Shown: in pieces, positions 25,215 through 34,098 of the stretch
How the letters are laid out: every line of letters starts with the position of its first letter
How positions within the stretch are numbered: the first letter of the stretch is position 1
Assembly: GCF_003254155.1 (NCBI RefSeq)
Contig: NZ_QKZI01000002.1
Location: 1-64,000 of the forward strand
Direction: 5' to 3'
Length of the DNA: 64,000 nucleotides
DNA from: Psychrobacillus insolitus
GTDB lineage: Bacteria > Bacillota > Bacilli > Bacillales_A > Planococcaceae
Translations under genes and position numbers: made by a program
Notes under the pieces: generated by a model
What the model saw: only the letters and a program-made list of their open reading frames with translations
What the model was told of the DNA's origin: nothing
Database searches by the model: none

Positions 25215-28100
25215 TTATTCTTCTACCAAGTAATGATAGATATCGTATTGTACTGGTTGTTCGAGTACCATGTTCATGGTCACTACGGGGATTTTCTTGC
25301 CGTTTTTATCGAACATCTCTTCTTCTTTAGGACTGTTTTCGGCAATAGAAGTTGTACCCATGTAGTAAAAGTCAAACCCTTCACCGTCGTCTTTTTTCGT
25401 AAATAAGTGAATATCAAGACCTGTTTGCTCAGCTGCAAGTATTGCTTTTACTTCTTTAGATTCTAGCGTTAATTTACTTCTTGAGAACCAACGAAATACA
25501 TCTGCGGAAAGAAATTCATCACCGTAATTTACACTTGAGTCCACTTCGTCTTTTTTATGATAAGTTACGAAAACTGGACAAGTGCCATGCTTTACACGAT
25601 ATCCATAAATCGTTGAAGAATCGTCTTTCGCCCAGTTAAGTAGGCGACAAGAATCTCTTCTGGAGTACTTTTTATAAAGTGTTAATGGCCGTTTTGGATC
25701 ATATTGCTGATTTTTAATATTTGCGCAAGAAACGATATCTGTAAAATACGCTTTGTAGAATGAATCATTTAAACTAGATTTAAGTTCATTGTTAAACTGA
25801 TACTGTTCATCTATTAACTCGATAATGGGCTTTAAACCATATTTATTCTTATCGTTAGTTATGTGGAAATTTAGTGAAAACATATTCTCGACGGATTTAA
25901 TTGTTTCATCATCGTAATATGTTCCAAATTCTTTTAATGAAGCAATAAAATCTATTTTACTAATCGAATCATTTTTCAATAAAGCCTCTACTAATAGAAC
26001 CTCATGGATTCGTTTGCCGTTCAATATTTCTTTTGAAAGCATCGTAATAACTGCTAGTTCGTATTCAGTGAGTGACGGAATTTCTTCTCTCATTTTCAAA
26101 AGAAAGTCGTAGTAATTGTTTGAATAACCAATAATAACTTCAGGATCCAACGAGTTTTGTTTAATGAAATCATGCATAGTCGGTATTCTGCCGAGGCGAT
26201 TTTTCACTTCAGAGTAAGAGTCTTTTAATGTTTTTAAAGTGGATAAATTAGTGTTATCAATCGCATCAAAAATACGTTTTTTCGCAATTTCTTCAAAGTT
26301 AATTGTTGAAACACCTTGAATGTAATTTGTATTTACTGTTTTTCGACGTACATTGTCCTTATTCATGGACTGATCACCAGAAAGGGCAATTGGAATTAAG
26401 TAGTTATTTTTATAATTTCCAATGAAATCAATAATCGTCACATAGTCTTTCGTATCGTGTTTTCGTAAACCACGGCCAAGTTGCTGGATAAATATAATGC
26501 TAGACTGTGTTTGACGTAGCATGATAATTTGATTTAAAAATGGAATATCTATTCCTTCATTAAAAATATCCACGGTTAAAATATACTCGATTTCATAACG
26601 TTCTAATTTAGTAATGGCATCTTCTCGCTCAGGTTGAGAGTTATCCCCTGTAAGAGCAATAGTTTTCAATCCTTGCTCGTTTAAAGCAGCAGAAAGTGCA
26701 TGTGTTTCCTCTTTTGAACGACAGAAAATTAGTCCTCGAACTTGTTTTCCAGAATAGCCATAGTAATTAATTTTTTCCAGAATATGATGAATACGTTCGT
26801 TTGATACGAGATGCTGCAGGGTAGATGCGTCATCAATTATTTCACCATCTTTTTCATAATCGGTCACACCAAAATAATGGAAAGGGCAAAGCATCTCTTC
26901 TTCAAGAGCAGCTTGCAGACGAATTTCGTAGGCGATATGGTAATCGAACAGCTCAAAAATATTAAAACTATCTGTACGTTCTGGAGTAGCTGTCATACCA
27001 AGTAAAAATTCAGGTTCAAAATAATTAATAATTGCCAAATAGGATTCTGCACCAGCACGATGGACTTCATCTATTAAAATATAGTCAAATTCATCTTTTG
27101 CAAATTGTTGTAAATGTCGATTTGAAGATAAGGTTTGTACCGTTGCAAACAAATATTTCGCATGGACATCCTTTGAGTTTCCAGAGAGTATGCCAAAGTC
27201 ATCTTCATGTCCACCCAATATTTTTCGGTAATCTTGAAGTGCTTTCTTTAGAATTTGTTCTCTGTGTACGACAAAGAGCATTTTTTTAGGAGCGAAATTC
27301 CTCACGTCAAATGCTGACAAGTATGTTTTTCCTGTACCAGTAGCTGAAATAATCAACCCTTTTTTTGCTCCTGTTGCTCGAAGTGATTTTAATTGTTCGA
27401 TAGCAGCTATTTGCATTTTGTTAGGTTGAATGGACAGGCTATCAGCTAAAGGATTTGTTAAATATTCTTCGTTAACTTGTAGTACGTTGGATGTGATTTG
27501 CTTAACAAATGGTTGTTGCACATAGTTTAGATTGTAGTTGTTAATCCATTCCTCTGTTAAAACAATAGCCTCGTCCCATGCCTCTTCAAATTGGTTTTTA
27601 AAGTGATGAATGATTTCACCATCTTCTAATGAAGTTAGAAAGACATTCCATTCGTAATTGGCTTTTAAAGCACTATCCGTTAAATTGGAGCTACCCACTA
27701 TTAATGAATAATAGTTTTCATGTTCAAATATGTAGCCTTTTGAGTGAAATCCTTTAATACCAGTTAAGCGGATTTCCACATTTTCAAGTTTTAATAACTC
27801 TTTAAACATTTTAGGTTGATTAAAGTTTAAGAAGGTAGATGTTAAAATACGACCTTTGATGCCTTTTAACTGAAGGTCATAAAGCATCGTTTTTAAAGTA
27901 GCCAAGCCGCCTTCTGTAATGAAAGCAACTGAAAAAGTAAATGTTTTACATGTTTTCATTTCTTGAAGAAGTGTCGTTAATACATTTTCATGTGATCTAT
28001 TCGATAATAGCTTAGGTTTAAATTGTCCGGATACTGGCTTACTTTGATCAATAAAACCTTTATATAAAGAGTTTTCCATCTTCCGAATAAGTTGTTCCAT
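25215..28100 (-). CDS. PLD-like nuclease + SF2 helicase + DUF3427 protein
   Basis: A 961-residue multidomain enzyme. Residues about 40-160 are a phospholipase D-like domain with a single HxK motif (FHSKGYIFE, H119/K121) and GSSNLTDSAL. Residues about 220-620 are an SF2 helicase: SATGTGKTYL (252-261), IDEVH (343-347), LGMTATPERTD, and QQLGRGLRKHDTKDYVTIID. The remainder is the DUF3427 region, whose end often binds small ligands. Proteins of this build are linked to DNA repair or phage defence, but the exact reaction is not known. A Nudix gene lies 36 bp upstream on the same strand, a pairing also seen in other genomes. Start ATG 28100 opens MEQLIRKMENSLYKGFID, typical of the family. Confidence 0.9.
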   Translation of the reverse strand: MEQLIRKMENSLYKGFIDQSKPVSGQFKPKLLSNRSHENVLTTLLQEMKTCKTFTFSVAFITEGGLATLKTMLYDLQLKGIKGRILTSTFLNFNQPKMFKELLKLENVEIRLTGIKGFHSKGYIFEHENYYSLIVGSSNLTDSALKANYEWNVFLTSLEDGEIIHHFKNQFEEAWDEAIVLTEEWINNYNLNYVQQPFVKQITSNVLQVNEEYLTNPLADSLSIQPNKMQIAAIEQLKSLRATGAKKGLIISATGTGKTYLSAFDVRNFAPKKMLFVVHREQILKKALQDYRKILGGHEDDFGILSGNSKDVHAKYLFATVQTLSSNRHLQQFAKDEFDYILIDEVHRAGAESYLAIINYFEPEFLLGMTATPERTDSFNIFELFDYHIAYEIRLQAALEEEMLCPFHYFGVTDYEKDGEIIDDASTLQHLVSNERIHHILEKINYYGYSGKQVRGLIFCRSKEETHALSAALNEQGLKTIALTGDNSQPEREDAITKLERYEIEYILTVDIFNEGIDIPFLNQIIMLRQTQSSIIFIQQLGRGLRKHDTKDYVTIIDFIGNYKNNYLIPIALSGDQSMNKDNVRRKTVNTNYIQGVSTINFEEIAKKRIFDAIDNTNLSTLKTLKDSYSEVKNRLGRIPTMHDFIKQNSLDPEVIIGYSNNYYDFLLKMREEIPSLTEYELAVITMLSKEILNGKRIHEVLLVEALLKNDSISKIDFIASLKEFGTYYDDETIKSVENMFSLNFHITNDKNKYGLKPIIELIDEQYQFNNELKSSLNDSFYKAYFTDIVSCANIKNQQYDPKRPLTLYKKYSRRDSCRLLNWAKDDSSTIYGYRVKHGTCPVFVTYHKKDEVDSSVNYGDEFLSADVFRWFSRSKLTLESKEVKAILAAEQTGLDIHLFTKKDDGEGFDFYYMGTTSIAENSPKEEEMFDKNGKKIPVVTMNMVLEQPVQYDIYHYLVEE

Positions 28101-28136
28101 TTAATTCACGCCATTTCATTCATATTTATCAAACTG

Positions 28137-28532
28137 TTACTTTTCATTTGCTATTTTTTCAACAGCTGGAATGTCTGCAGGTGCAAAATCGAGTTGTGAT
28201 AGATTTTCGCGAGTTACCCATTTCATTTCAGCATGTTCTAATGCGATAGGTGTACCTTGTAATAGTTTTGCTTTATATGTTTCAAGTCTGACAATAACCT
28301 TCTCATATTCATAAGTGGTATCCTCGACTTTTTCCCCAACTTCAATGGAACAATCAAATTCCTCTGTTATTTCACGTTTTAGTGCTTGTTCTGGTGTTTC
28401 ATCACCTTCAATTTTTCCACCAGGGAATTCCCAATAGTTTGCTAATGTCATTTCTGGACCTCTTAATGCACAAAAGATTTCTTTATTTTCGTTTTCAATT
28501 ATTGCTCCAACGACGTGGACTGATTTTTTCAT
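28137..28532 (-). CDS. Nudix hydrolase, MutT-like
   Basis: A 131-residue Nudix protein. The Nudix box is complete in its metal ligands: GGKIEGDETPEQALKREITEEF. It begins VHVVGAIIENENKEIFCALR and has YWEFPGGK, as in (deoxy)nucleoside triphosphate pyrophosphohydrolases of the MutT/NudG group. Likely clears an oxidised or signalling nucleotide. It heads a two-gene unit with the PLD-helicase gene. ATG 28532 is preferred with AGGGTG 8 bp upstream; the in-frame GTG at 28541 is part of that site. Confidence 0.88.
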   Translation of the reverse strand: MKKSVHVVGAIIENENKEIFCALRGPEMTLANYWEFPGGKIEGDETPEQALKREITEEFDCSIEVGEKVEDTTYEYEKVIVRLETYKAKLLQGTPIALEHAEMKWVTRENLSQLDFAPADIPAVEKIANEK

Positions 28533-28650
28533 TTTATTCACCCTAAAAAGTATTTGATAATTCTATCATAAAGGATTTCCATGGAAATTGGCATTCTAAA
28601 TTTACTAATTGTGGTAAATTAAAAGAAAATTAATTAAAAGGAGTTCAAAA

Positions 28651-28974
28651 ATGCTAAACAGAAATACAACAGTAGAGGTAAGTTTGGAAACGCTTGATGC
28701 ATTGATTGAAATGCAAAGTGAATTGGCAAAAGTAGAGTCTCCGAGAGTGAAAGTTTTGTTGAGTCGACTAATTGAGAATTTGAAATCAGCTGATGAGATG
28801 GAGTTGTACCGTGTTTGTGACGAGTGTAGTAAATTAACGCGTGAAGGCTATGTAATTGAATCATGCGAATTTTATTGTTCGAAGGAATGTCTGCATCAGC
28901 ATGTTTCAGCGGAGGAGTTTGAAAAGTTGTATTCGGATGGTGAGGGGGACAGTTATTGGACGAATTGGTATTAA
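28651..28974 (+). CDS. Small zinc-binding protein with C-terminal YWT-W motif
   Basis: A 107-residue acidic protein. After a helical N-terminus (about 1-55) comes a cysteine cluster CDECSKLTREGY and YCSKECLHQHVSAEEFEKLY, ending DGEGDSYWTNWY. This four-Cys layout followed by a YWTxW end is common in small proteins of mobile or accessory regions in Firmicutes; function unknown. AAAAGGAG precedes ATG 28651. It is divergent from the Nudix-helicase pair. Confidence 0.75.
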   Translation: MLNRNTTVEVSLETLDALIEMQSELAKVESPRVKVLLSRLIENLKSADEMELYRVCDECSKLTREGYVIESCEFYCSKECLHQHVSAEEFEKLYSDGEGDSYWTNWY

Positions 28975-29198
28975 TTTATATATAAGCCCCACTATCTTTA
29001 TTTGTAGTATTAACGTGGCTTCTACTTTAATATGTAATCTTAAATTTCTCGTATCTTTTTTTATTTTCTTTACAAGAGCCATTTTTCTTTTTTTCCAGAG
29101 AGAAAAATTAATTACCAAGTGAAAATATAGTTTGAATTTAGTTCCTAATGTATTCAATATTCTAAATACCTTATATTTTTCCATTAACCATAAAAAAT

Positions 29199-29480
29199 AA
29201 CCCATCCTTGAGTTAGCGCTCAGATGGGTTAATCCTATTTGTCAGCCAATCCCCTTGAGGGAACCGCTATTATACTTGACTACTTGATGTTATCGCATCA
29301 AGTGGTCTTTTTTATTGTACTCAGATGTTATTTCTAGTATACGTTTAAATTCGTGTTTTTTCAAGTTATCGGGCTAAGTATGGGAGTCATGGGATTTACT
29401 CCATGGTGTTCAGTGTCTTTTGGGAGTCGCGTTCAGCTGTTAGCCACAAATTGAAGAAGCATTTGAGTCTAACAGCTGGA
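29199..29480. repeat. Mosaic repeat R3, copy 1 (about 280 bp)
   Basis: It starts with the hairpin AACCCATCCTTGAG / CTCAGATGGGTT, continues with GTCAGCCAATCCCC and ACTTGATG...CATCAAGTGGTCTTTTTT, and ends in a hairpin (CAGCTGTTAG at 29434-29443, CTAACAGCTG at 29469-29478). A near copy lies at 33330-33558 and a fragment at 32489-32565. It contains no reading frame. Confidence 0.8.
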
Positions 29481-29518
29481 CGCTTAGTGTGTTTGTTTGG
29501 CGTGTTTTTGTAAAGCTA

Positions 29519-29565
29519 CCCTGTGTTAGCCACAAATTGGAGAAATATTTGAGTCTAACACAGGG
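29519..29565. repeat. Hairpin with shared loop (palindrome family variant)
   Basis: CCCTGTGTTAG (29519-29529) pairs with CTAACACAGGG (29555-29565). The loop CCACAAATTGGAGAAATATT is nearly that of the hairpin at 29434-29478, while the stem bases differ in a compensated way. The stretch 28975-29792 holds only these repeats and no gene. Confidence 0.8.
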
Positions 29566-29792
29566 AAGCTGCGCGGTTCGTCTCGCTTGGTTTTGTTCAG
29601 GGAGCTTGTTTTGTAACTTCTATGACCTTATGTTGGAAAAAATTCGTCTCGGTGTTAAGTGGTCTTTTTGATATTAAATCTGAGTTGTACATTTCCAAAT
29701 ACTCCTGCCTTACTCTTTTACATAGGCTTTGAAAACACCTGTAACAGTTTTTCATATGCCTATGTATATTGGAAAGAAGGAGGTTATTGATT

Positions 29793-30556
29793 ATGAAAAT
29801 ATGTGTAACGTGCAAGGAAGAATTTGAATGGGAAGCGTTTGGTTGGCATGGTGGAGAGGAAGAGTTCTGTTCTGTTGCTTGTTTACCAGAAGGGGTATTG
29901 GACAAGCCGTATGCTTTGAATTATGTAGGGTTAACTGAGTCTTATCAGGACTTAGAAAGTCAACTTCCCATGAAGTCTTATTTTGATCAACAAGAGATAT
30001 TGAAAGAAATCAACCCATTTATTATTCAACTAGAGGAATACAATTTTGGTGACCTGGAAGGGTCTTTTTATAAAAAGGCGTTACGAGAGTTGTTCGATAA
30101 ATTTTTGGGGCTTCAGGAAAAGGTAGAATCTTGTTTTTTGAAAAAAGAGCAGCTCCTCATTGATTATGGATTTTATATCGGTTGGGAATCCATCTGTATG
30201 GAGACATCGCAGGAAGTTGCAATAGAATTACAAGTGCTATTACAGAAGCAATTAGATCGTTTTGACGATCAACCGACGATTTTATATAATCAGGAGCTAG
30301 ACGGGGTGAGTGAATCTCAAAATATACTCTACTTTAATGAAAATAATTGGTCATATATAGAAGATGGAATTCATCCTGATATTGAGCATTTATATGAAGT
30401 AAGTAAGGCTTTTTTGCTCCTGTTTTTACGGATAATCCTGATAGCATGTTCTCCTATGTGGAACTAGCTAGATGTCCGAAGTGCGGAATCATGGAGCCTT
30501 TGGAGGATTTCGGCTATAAGGACTATTATAATATTTTAGGTTGTTGGTCTTGTTAA
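29793..30556 (+). pseudogene. Cysteine-rich protein gene with a T-run frameshift
   Basis: ATG 29793 follows AAGGAGG. The protein opens MKICVTCKEEFEWEAFGW with a CxxC knuckle and FCSVACLPEG, then a long acidic middle part. At the T6 run (30410-30415) the frame shifts and the open frame ends at 30467. Adding one T restores FAPVFTDNPDSMFSYVEL followed by a second zinc ribbon CPKCGIMEPLEDFGY and a final CWSC at 30556. Family not recognised. Either a real frameshift, a slippage-controlled gene, or a sequencing error in a homopolymer. The cysteine-rich start resembles the gene at 28651, and both may have a common origin. Confidence 0.65.
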
Positions 30557-30582
30557 AGGATGGGTTTATTCTTTATATTTTT

Positions 30583-30645
30583 TTGACCCTGTGTTAAAAA
30601 CAAACACGTTAATTCAAACAATCGTGATTGTTTCTAACGCAGTGG
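30583..30645. repeat. Dispersed palindrome copy H
   Basis: TGACCCTGTGTTAAAAAC on the left, AATCGTGATTGTTTCTAACGCAG on the right. It directly precedes a copy of repeat R2. Confidence 0.75.
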
Positions 30646-30650
30646 TGCTA

Positions 30651-30893
30651 TAATGCTCTACATAATAAACTTATTAACAAGTTATACCCAAAATCCTTTT
30701 GGTATAAAAATTTTATGGGACTTCATTTTTGATGGTCTCCATAAAACCATGATTTTCTCTAAAAAGATGGTTCTTTCAAAGTATTTCCAAAGATTTTATA
30801 GACTTATACACAAACTATCCCCAATTTCTATAAAGTATTAAAAATTAACGGTAATGTGTTGGAAACTATTTGAATTACTATTCAGATGGATTT
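30651..30893. repeat. Mosaic repeat R2, copy 1 (about 240 bp)
   Basis: It shares with 32220-32403 and 33098-33338 the segments ACTTATTAACA, CCAAAATCCTTTTGG, TAAAAAGATGGT and GACTTATACACAAACT. TTATACACA at 30804-30812 matches the DnaA-box consensus. No reading frame is conserved between copies. Confidence 0.8.
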
Positions 30894-31013
30894 ATTTCTG
30901 ACGCACGGACACAATTTTTTCCGTTTTTATAAGTAGTGAGATGATTGCAAAACATGTATATAATTCAGGGAGGTTCAGATGCCATATATTTGATATAACA
31001 GGGAGGTTTTTAG

Positions 31014-32168
31014 ATGAAAAAAGTGGATGTAAGCGAGCGTTTAATAAAACAAGTGATAGAAGATCGACGTTATCTTCATCAACATCCAGAATTATCGGGA
31101 GAAGAATTTGAAACAAGTAAATATATTCGAAACCGACTAGAAGCATTAAATATCGACCTATTGGATTTTCAAGCACCTAGTGTAGTTGGTTTTGTGAAAG
31201 GGTCAAAAGGGAATAAAACAATCGCTTTAAGAGCGGATATGGATGCGCTGCCAATTACCGAAGAAGGGGAAAAATCTTATATATCAAAAACTCCTGGGGT
31301 AGCACATATGTGCGGACATGACGGTCACACGGCGGTATTGTTAGCAGTGGCTGACTGGTTATCAAGGGAAGGAAATGAAGTGGAGCCGAATATCGTTCTT
31401 ATTTTCCAATCAGCAGAGGAAATTACGCCAAGTGGGGCTAATCAGCTTGTGAAGCAAGGAGTCTTAGAAAACGTGGATGCAATCTTCGGTATTCATCTCT
31501 GGCAAGGGCTAGAAAAGGGTAAAATCGGTCTTGCGCATGGACCGATGATGGCTTCGGTCGATGACTTTGAAATTACGATTCAAGGGTCAGGGGGTCATGG
31601 ATCCATGCCACATGAAACGGTTGATCCTATTTATGTAGCTACCCATTTGATCCAAGCTTTTCAAGGTATCATTAGTAGAAAGTTGAATCCGATTCATCCA
31701 GGAGTAATTTCAATTGGAAAAATTGAAGCAGGAAACACTTATAATATTATTCCTGATTCTGCAAAACTAATTGGTACGATTAGGGCGTTGTCGGTGGAAG
31801 TTGTCGATACGATTCAAAACCAAATGGTTCAATTAACAGAAGGACTTTGCAAGGCATTTGATGCTAAGGGAAAAATTGATTTTATCGTAGGGACACCACC
31901 ACTTGTCAATGATCTGAAGGAATCTCAATTTGTCGAATCTGTCATTCGGCAATCATTTGAGGACGATGTATTCGAATTAGTTGATCCGGTTATGGGAGCA
32001 GAAGACTTTTCCTATTATTTACTTCAAAAGCCAGGAGCGTTTATTTTTGTAGGGATGGGTGGAGAAAAGAGTATGTATCCTCATCACCATCCAAAATTTG
32101 ATCTCGATGAGGATGTTCTTCCGGATGCGATTAAGTTATTTATAGAAATCATTAAAAATTACAAATGA
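31014..32168 (+). CDS. M20-family amidohydrolase (amino-acid N-deacylase type)
   Basis: A 384-residue peptidase M20D protein. Metal and active-site motifs: ALRADMDALPI, MCGHDGHTAVLLA (C100, H102, D103), IFQSAEEITPSGA, IHLWQ and near the end HHHPKFDLDEDVL. The lid domain begins DDFEITIQGSGGHGSMPHE. The family deacylates N-acyl amino acids, N-acetyl-cysteine derivatives or auxin-like conjugates, and the substrate cannot be read from sequence. Start ATG 31014 follows AGGGAGG. It is a single gene embedded among repeats R2. Confidence 0.9.
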   Translation: MKKVDVSERLIKQVIEDRRYLHQHPELSGEEFETSKYIRNRLEALNIDLLDFQAPSVVGFVKGSKGNKTIALRADMDALPITEEGEKSYISKTPGVAHMCGHDGHTAVLLAVADWLSREGNEVEPNIVLIFQSAEEITPSGANQLVKQGVLENVDAIFGIHLWQGLEKGKIGLAHGPMMASVDDFEITIQGSGGHGSMPHETVDPIYVATHLIQAFQGIISRKLNPIHPGVISIGKIEAGNTYNIIPDSAKLIGTIRALSVEVVDTIQNQMVQLTEGLCKAFDAKGKIDFIVGTPPLVNDLKESQFVESVIRQSFEDDVFELVDPVMGAEDFSYYLLQKPGAFIFVGMGGEKSMYPHHHPKFDLDEDVLPDAIKLFIEIIKNYK

Positions 32169-32174
32169 TGCGAT

Positions 32175-32200
32175 TTTTGACCCTGTGTTAAGTTTGTTTC
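32175..32200. repeat. Dispersed palindrome, left half only (copy I)
   Basis: TTGACCCTGTGTTAAGTTTG follows the amidohydrolase stop by a few bases and lacks a right arm. Confidence 0.55.
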
Positions 32201-32219
32201 TGGAGCAGGTTGGCAATTC

Positions 32220-32403
32220 TGGTGCTCTATATAACATACTTATTAACATTCTATCCCCAAAATCCTTTTGGCACTAAAATTTTGATAGGATTTCGTTTTT
32301 GATGGCCTCCAAAAACCATGATTTGATTTAAAAAGATGGTGTTTTCAAGGTATTTTCGTAGATTATATAGACTTATACACAAACTGTCCCCAATTTTAGA
32401 AGG
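32220..32403. repeat. Mosaic repeat R2, copy 2
   Basis: About 184 bp aligned to the copies at 30651 and 33098, again with TTATACACA (32373-32381) followed by AACTGTCCCCAATTT. Confidence 0.8.
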
Positions 32404-32488
32404 TGACAGGGGGAGTATTTGATACATGAATAATCGTGGTAACTTTTGCAGTATTAATCGTTTCAATTATTTCATTTACCCATAAAAA

Positions 32489-32565
32489 TAACCCATCCTT
32501 GAGTTAGAGCTCAGATGGGTTAATCCTATTAGGCAGCCAAGCCCTTAATTATCCTTGACCATTAG
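32489..32565. repeat. Mosaic repeat R3, copy 2 (5' fragment)
   Basis: The hairpin AACCCATCCTTGAG / CTCAGATGGGTT and TTAATCCTATTAGGCAGCCAA are present; similarity is lost after about 32560. Confidence 0.75.
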
Positions 32566-32611
32566 ATATATATCTTGTTGTATCACGTAAGTAGGGATAC
32601 AACTTTCCTCT

Positions 32612-33066
32612 CTACAAGTCAGATTCCTCTTTTATTTCAAGGATACGCTTTACGGGTAACCCCGTTATCTTTGAAATAAAGTCTACATCTAAATTCTCCT
32701 CCAAAGATTTACGAACAATTTCCTCTTTTTCCGCTAGTCTCCCTTGTTCTAATCCTTCTTCTCGTCCTTCTTTTCGACCTTTATCTCTCCAAGAGTTCGG
32801 CAGTTCAAAAAATTCTTCGGCGTTGTCAAATTGATTGATTTGTTTCACTAGTTCTTCCTCCTCTTTTTCCTCAAGTTTTAAGTAGTATTTGAAAAAGCCA
32901 TCGTAAATTCGTCTTTCGTATTCCTATTTTATTGTATGAAAATACAGCAATCGGCAAAATCAGTTTTTTAAGTTTATTATATAACAAACTGTAATACTGG
33001 AACATTTCTTGGTTGAAATGGGATGGATACAAACCTTGTGGCTCAATATGAACAATAATAGCTGTT
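32612..33066 (-). pseudogene. Truncated Rpn-family (YhgA-like) nuclease gene
   Basis: On the minus strand the sequence reads IIVHIEPQGLYPSHFNQEMF, YYSLLYNKLKKLILPIAVFSYN, then breaks frame. It resumes YERRIYDGFFKYYLKLEEKE and ends with the Gly/Glu-rich tail RKEGREEGLEQGRLAEKEE. This is the family of recombination-promoting, PD-(D/E)XK-type nucleases often called putative transposases. The N-terminal catalytic part, and about 100 residues in the middle, are missing. The last 78 codons form an open frame from ATG 32848 but cannot be active alone. Confidence 0.8.
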
Positions 33067-33097
33067 TAAAACTTCTGATACAGGGCCACAATTTTAA

Positions 33098-33338
33098 TTC
33101 TCTTCATAAAACATACTTATTAACATGATATCCCCAAAATCTTTTTGGCACTAAAATTTTGATAGGATTTCGTTTTGCTGGTCTCCATATAATCACTATT
33201 TTCTCTAAAAAGATGGTGCTTTAACAGTATTTTCAAAGATTTTATAGACTTATACACAAACTGTCCCCAATTTCTATAAAGTAGTAAAAATTCACGGTAT
33301 TGTGTTGGAAACTATTTGAATTACTATTCAGATGGGTT
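33098..33338. repeat. Mosaic repeat R2, copy 3
   Basis: About 240 bp, closest to copy 1 over its whole length, including the tail GTGTTGGAAACTATTTGAAT. TTATACACA lies at 33250-33258. It runs directly into repeat R3 copy 3, so R2+R3 may be one composite unit. Confidence 0.85.
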
Positions 33339-33558
33339 AATCCTATCTGTCAGCCAATCCCCTAAAGGAACCGCTATTATAATTTGCCCACTTGATGTTC
33401 ACGCATCATGTGGTCTTTTTTTGTTCTCAGATGTTATTTCAAGTTATCGGGCTAAGTATGAGAATCATGGAATTACTCCATGGTGCTCCCAATCTTTTGG
33501 TAGTCGCACCCAGCTGTTAGCCACAAATTGGAGAAATATTTGAGCCTATCAGAGGGAA
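33330..33558. repeat. Mosaic repeat R3, copy 3
   Basis: It aligns with 29213-29480: CAGATGGGTTAATCCTAT, GTCAGCCAATCCCC, GGAACCGCTATTATA, CTTGATG...TGGTCTTTTTT, TTCAAGTTATCGGGCTAAGT, and CAGCTGTTAGCCACAAATTG. The terminal hairpin is broken here on the right side. Confidence 0.8.
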
Positions 33559-33687
33559 CTTATAAAATAATTATCGTATAACATTAGTGATTAAAGGTTA
33601 TACAAACGATTGACAAATGGATTGGACGATGTTATTTTTAATGTAACAAATAGTTTGAAAACAACAACTTATTAGGAGGCGAAGAGA

Positions 33688-34098
33688 GTGTACTTATTGA
33701 AGACCTATGTCACAACGTTCATTGTCTTTTTCATAATAGACATCATATGGCTAGCTTTTATATCTAAAAACTTATATCAAGAAAAGGTTGGACATTTGAT
33801 GAAAGTCGACGTGAATTGGGTCGTAGCAGGTCTTTTCTATCTATTGTTCATAGCGGGATTAATATTCTTCGTGATCAATCCAGCACTTGCACGAGATAGC
33901 TGGAAGTACGCTCTTCTAGTCGGCGGATTTTTTGGAATAATTACTTATGCAACATACGACATGACGAATCTAGCAACCTTAAAGGATTGGCCAATTCTAA
34001 TAACAGTTATAGATATTATTTGGGGAACTATACTATGTGGCTTAACTTCGATGATTACATTCTTCGCTATGAGCCATTTCGGAGGTGCGAAAGAATGA
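33688..34098 (+). CDS. DUF2177 family membrane protein
   Basis: A 136-residue protein with four membrane helices. Family features: IDIIWLAFISKNLYQEKVGHL near the start, and TYATYDMTNLATLKDWPI followed by DIIWGT. Function is not established; DUF2177 genes often sit beside lipid-modifying genes. It starts at GTG 33688 with AGGAGG 8 bp before, and its stop overlaps the next start (ATGA). Confidence 0.85.
   Translation: MYLLKTYVTTFIVFFIIDIIWLAFISKNLYQEKVGHLMKVDVNWVVAGLFYLLFIAGLIFFVINPALARDSWKYALLVGGFFGIITYATYDMTNLATLKDWPILITVIDIIWGTILCGLTSMITFFAMSHFGGAKE

Noticed and set aside
30651-33345. R2 copies with TTATACACA as a replication origin
   Set aside because: Each copy has only one DnaA-box-like 9-mer and there is no dnaA, AT-rich unwinding region or rep gene; the copies behave as repeats.
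23000-33600. A prophage
   Set aside because: No terminase, capsid, portal, tail or lysis genes occur; the accessory look comes from repeats, a toxin and gene relics.
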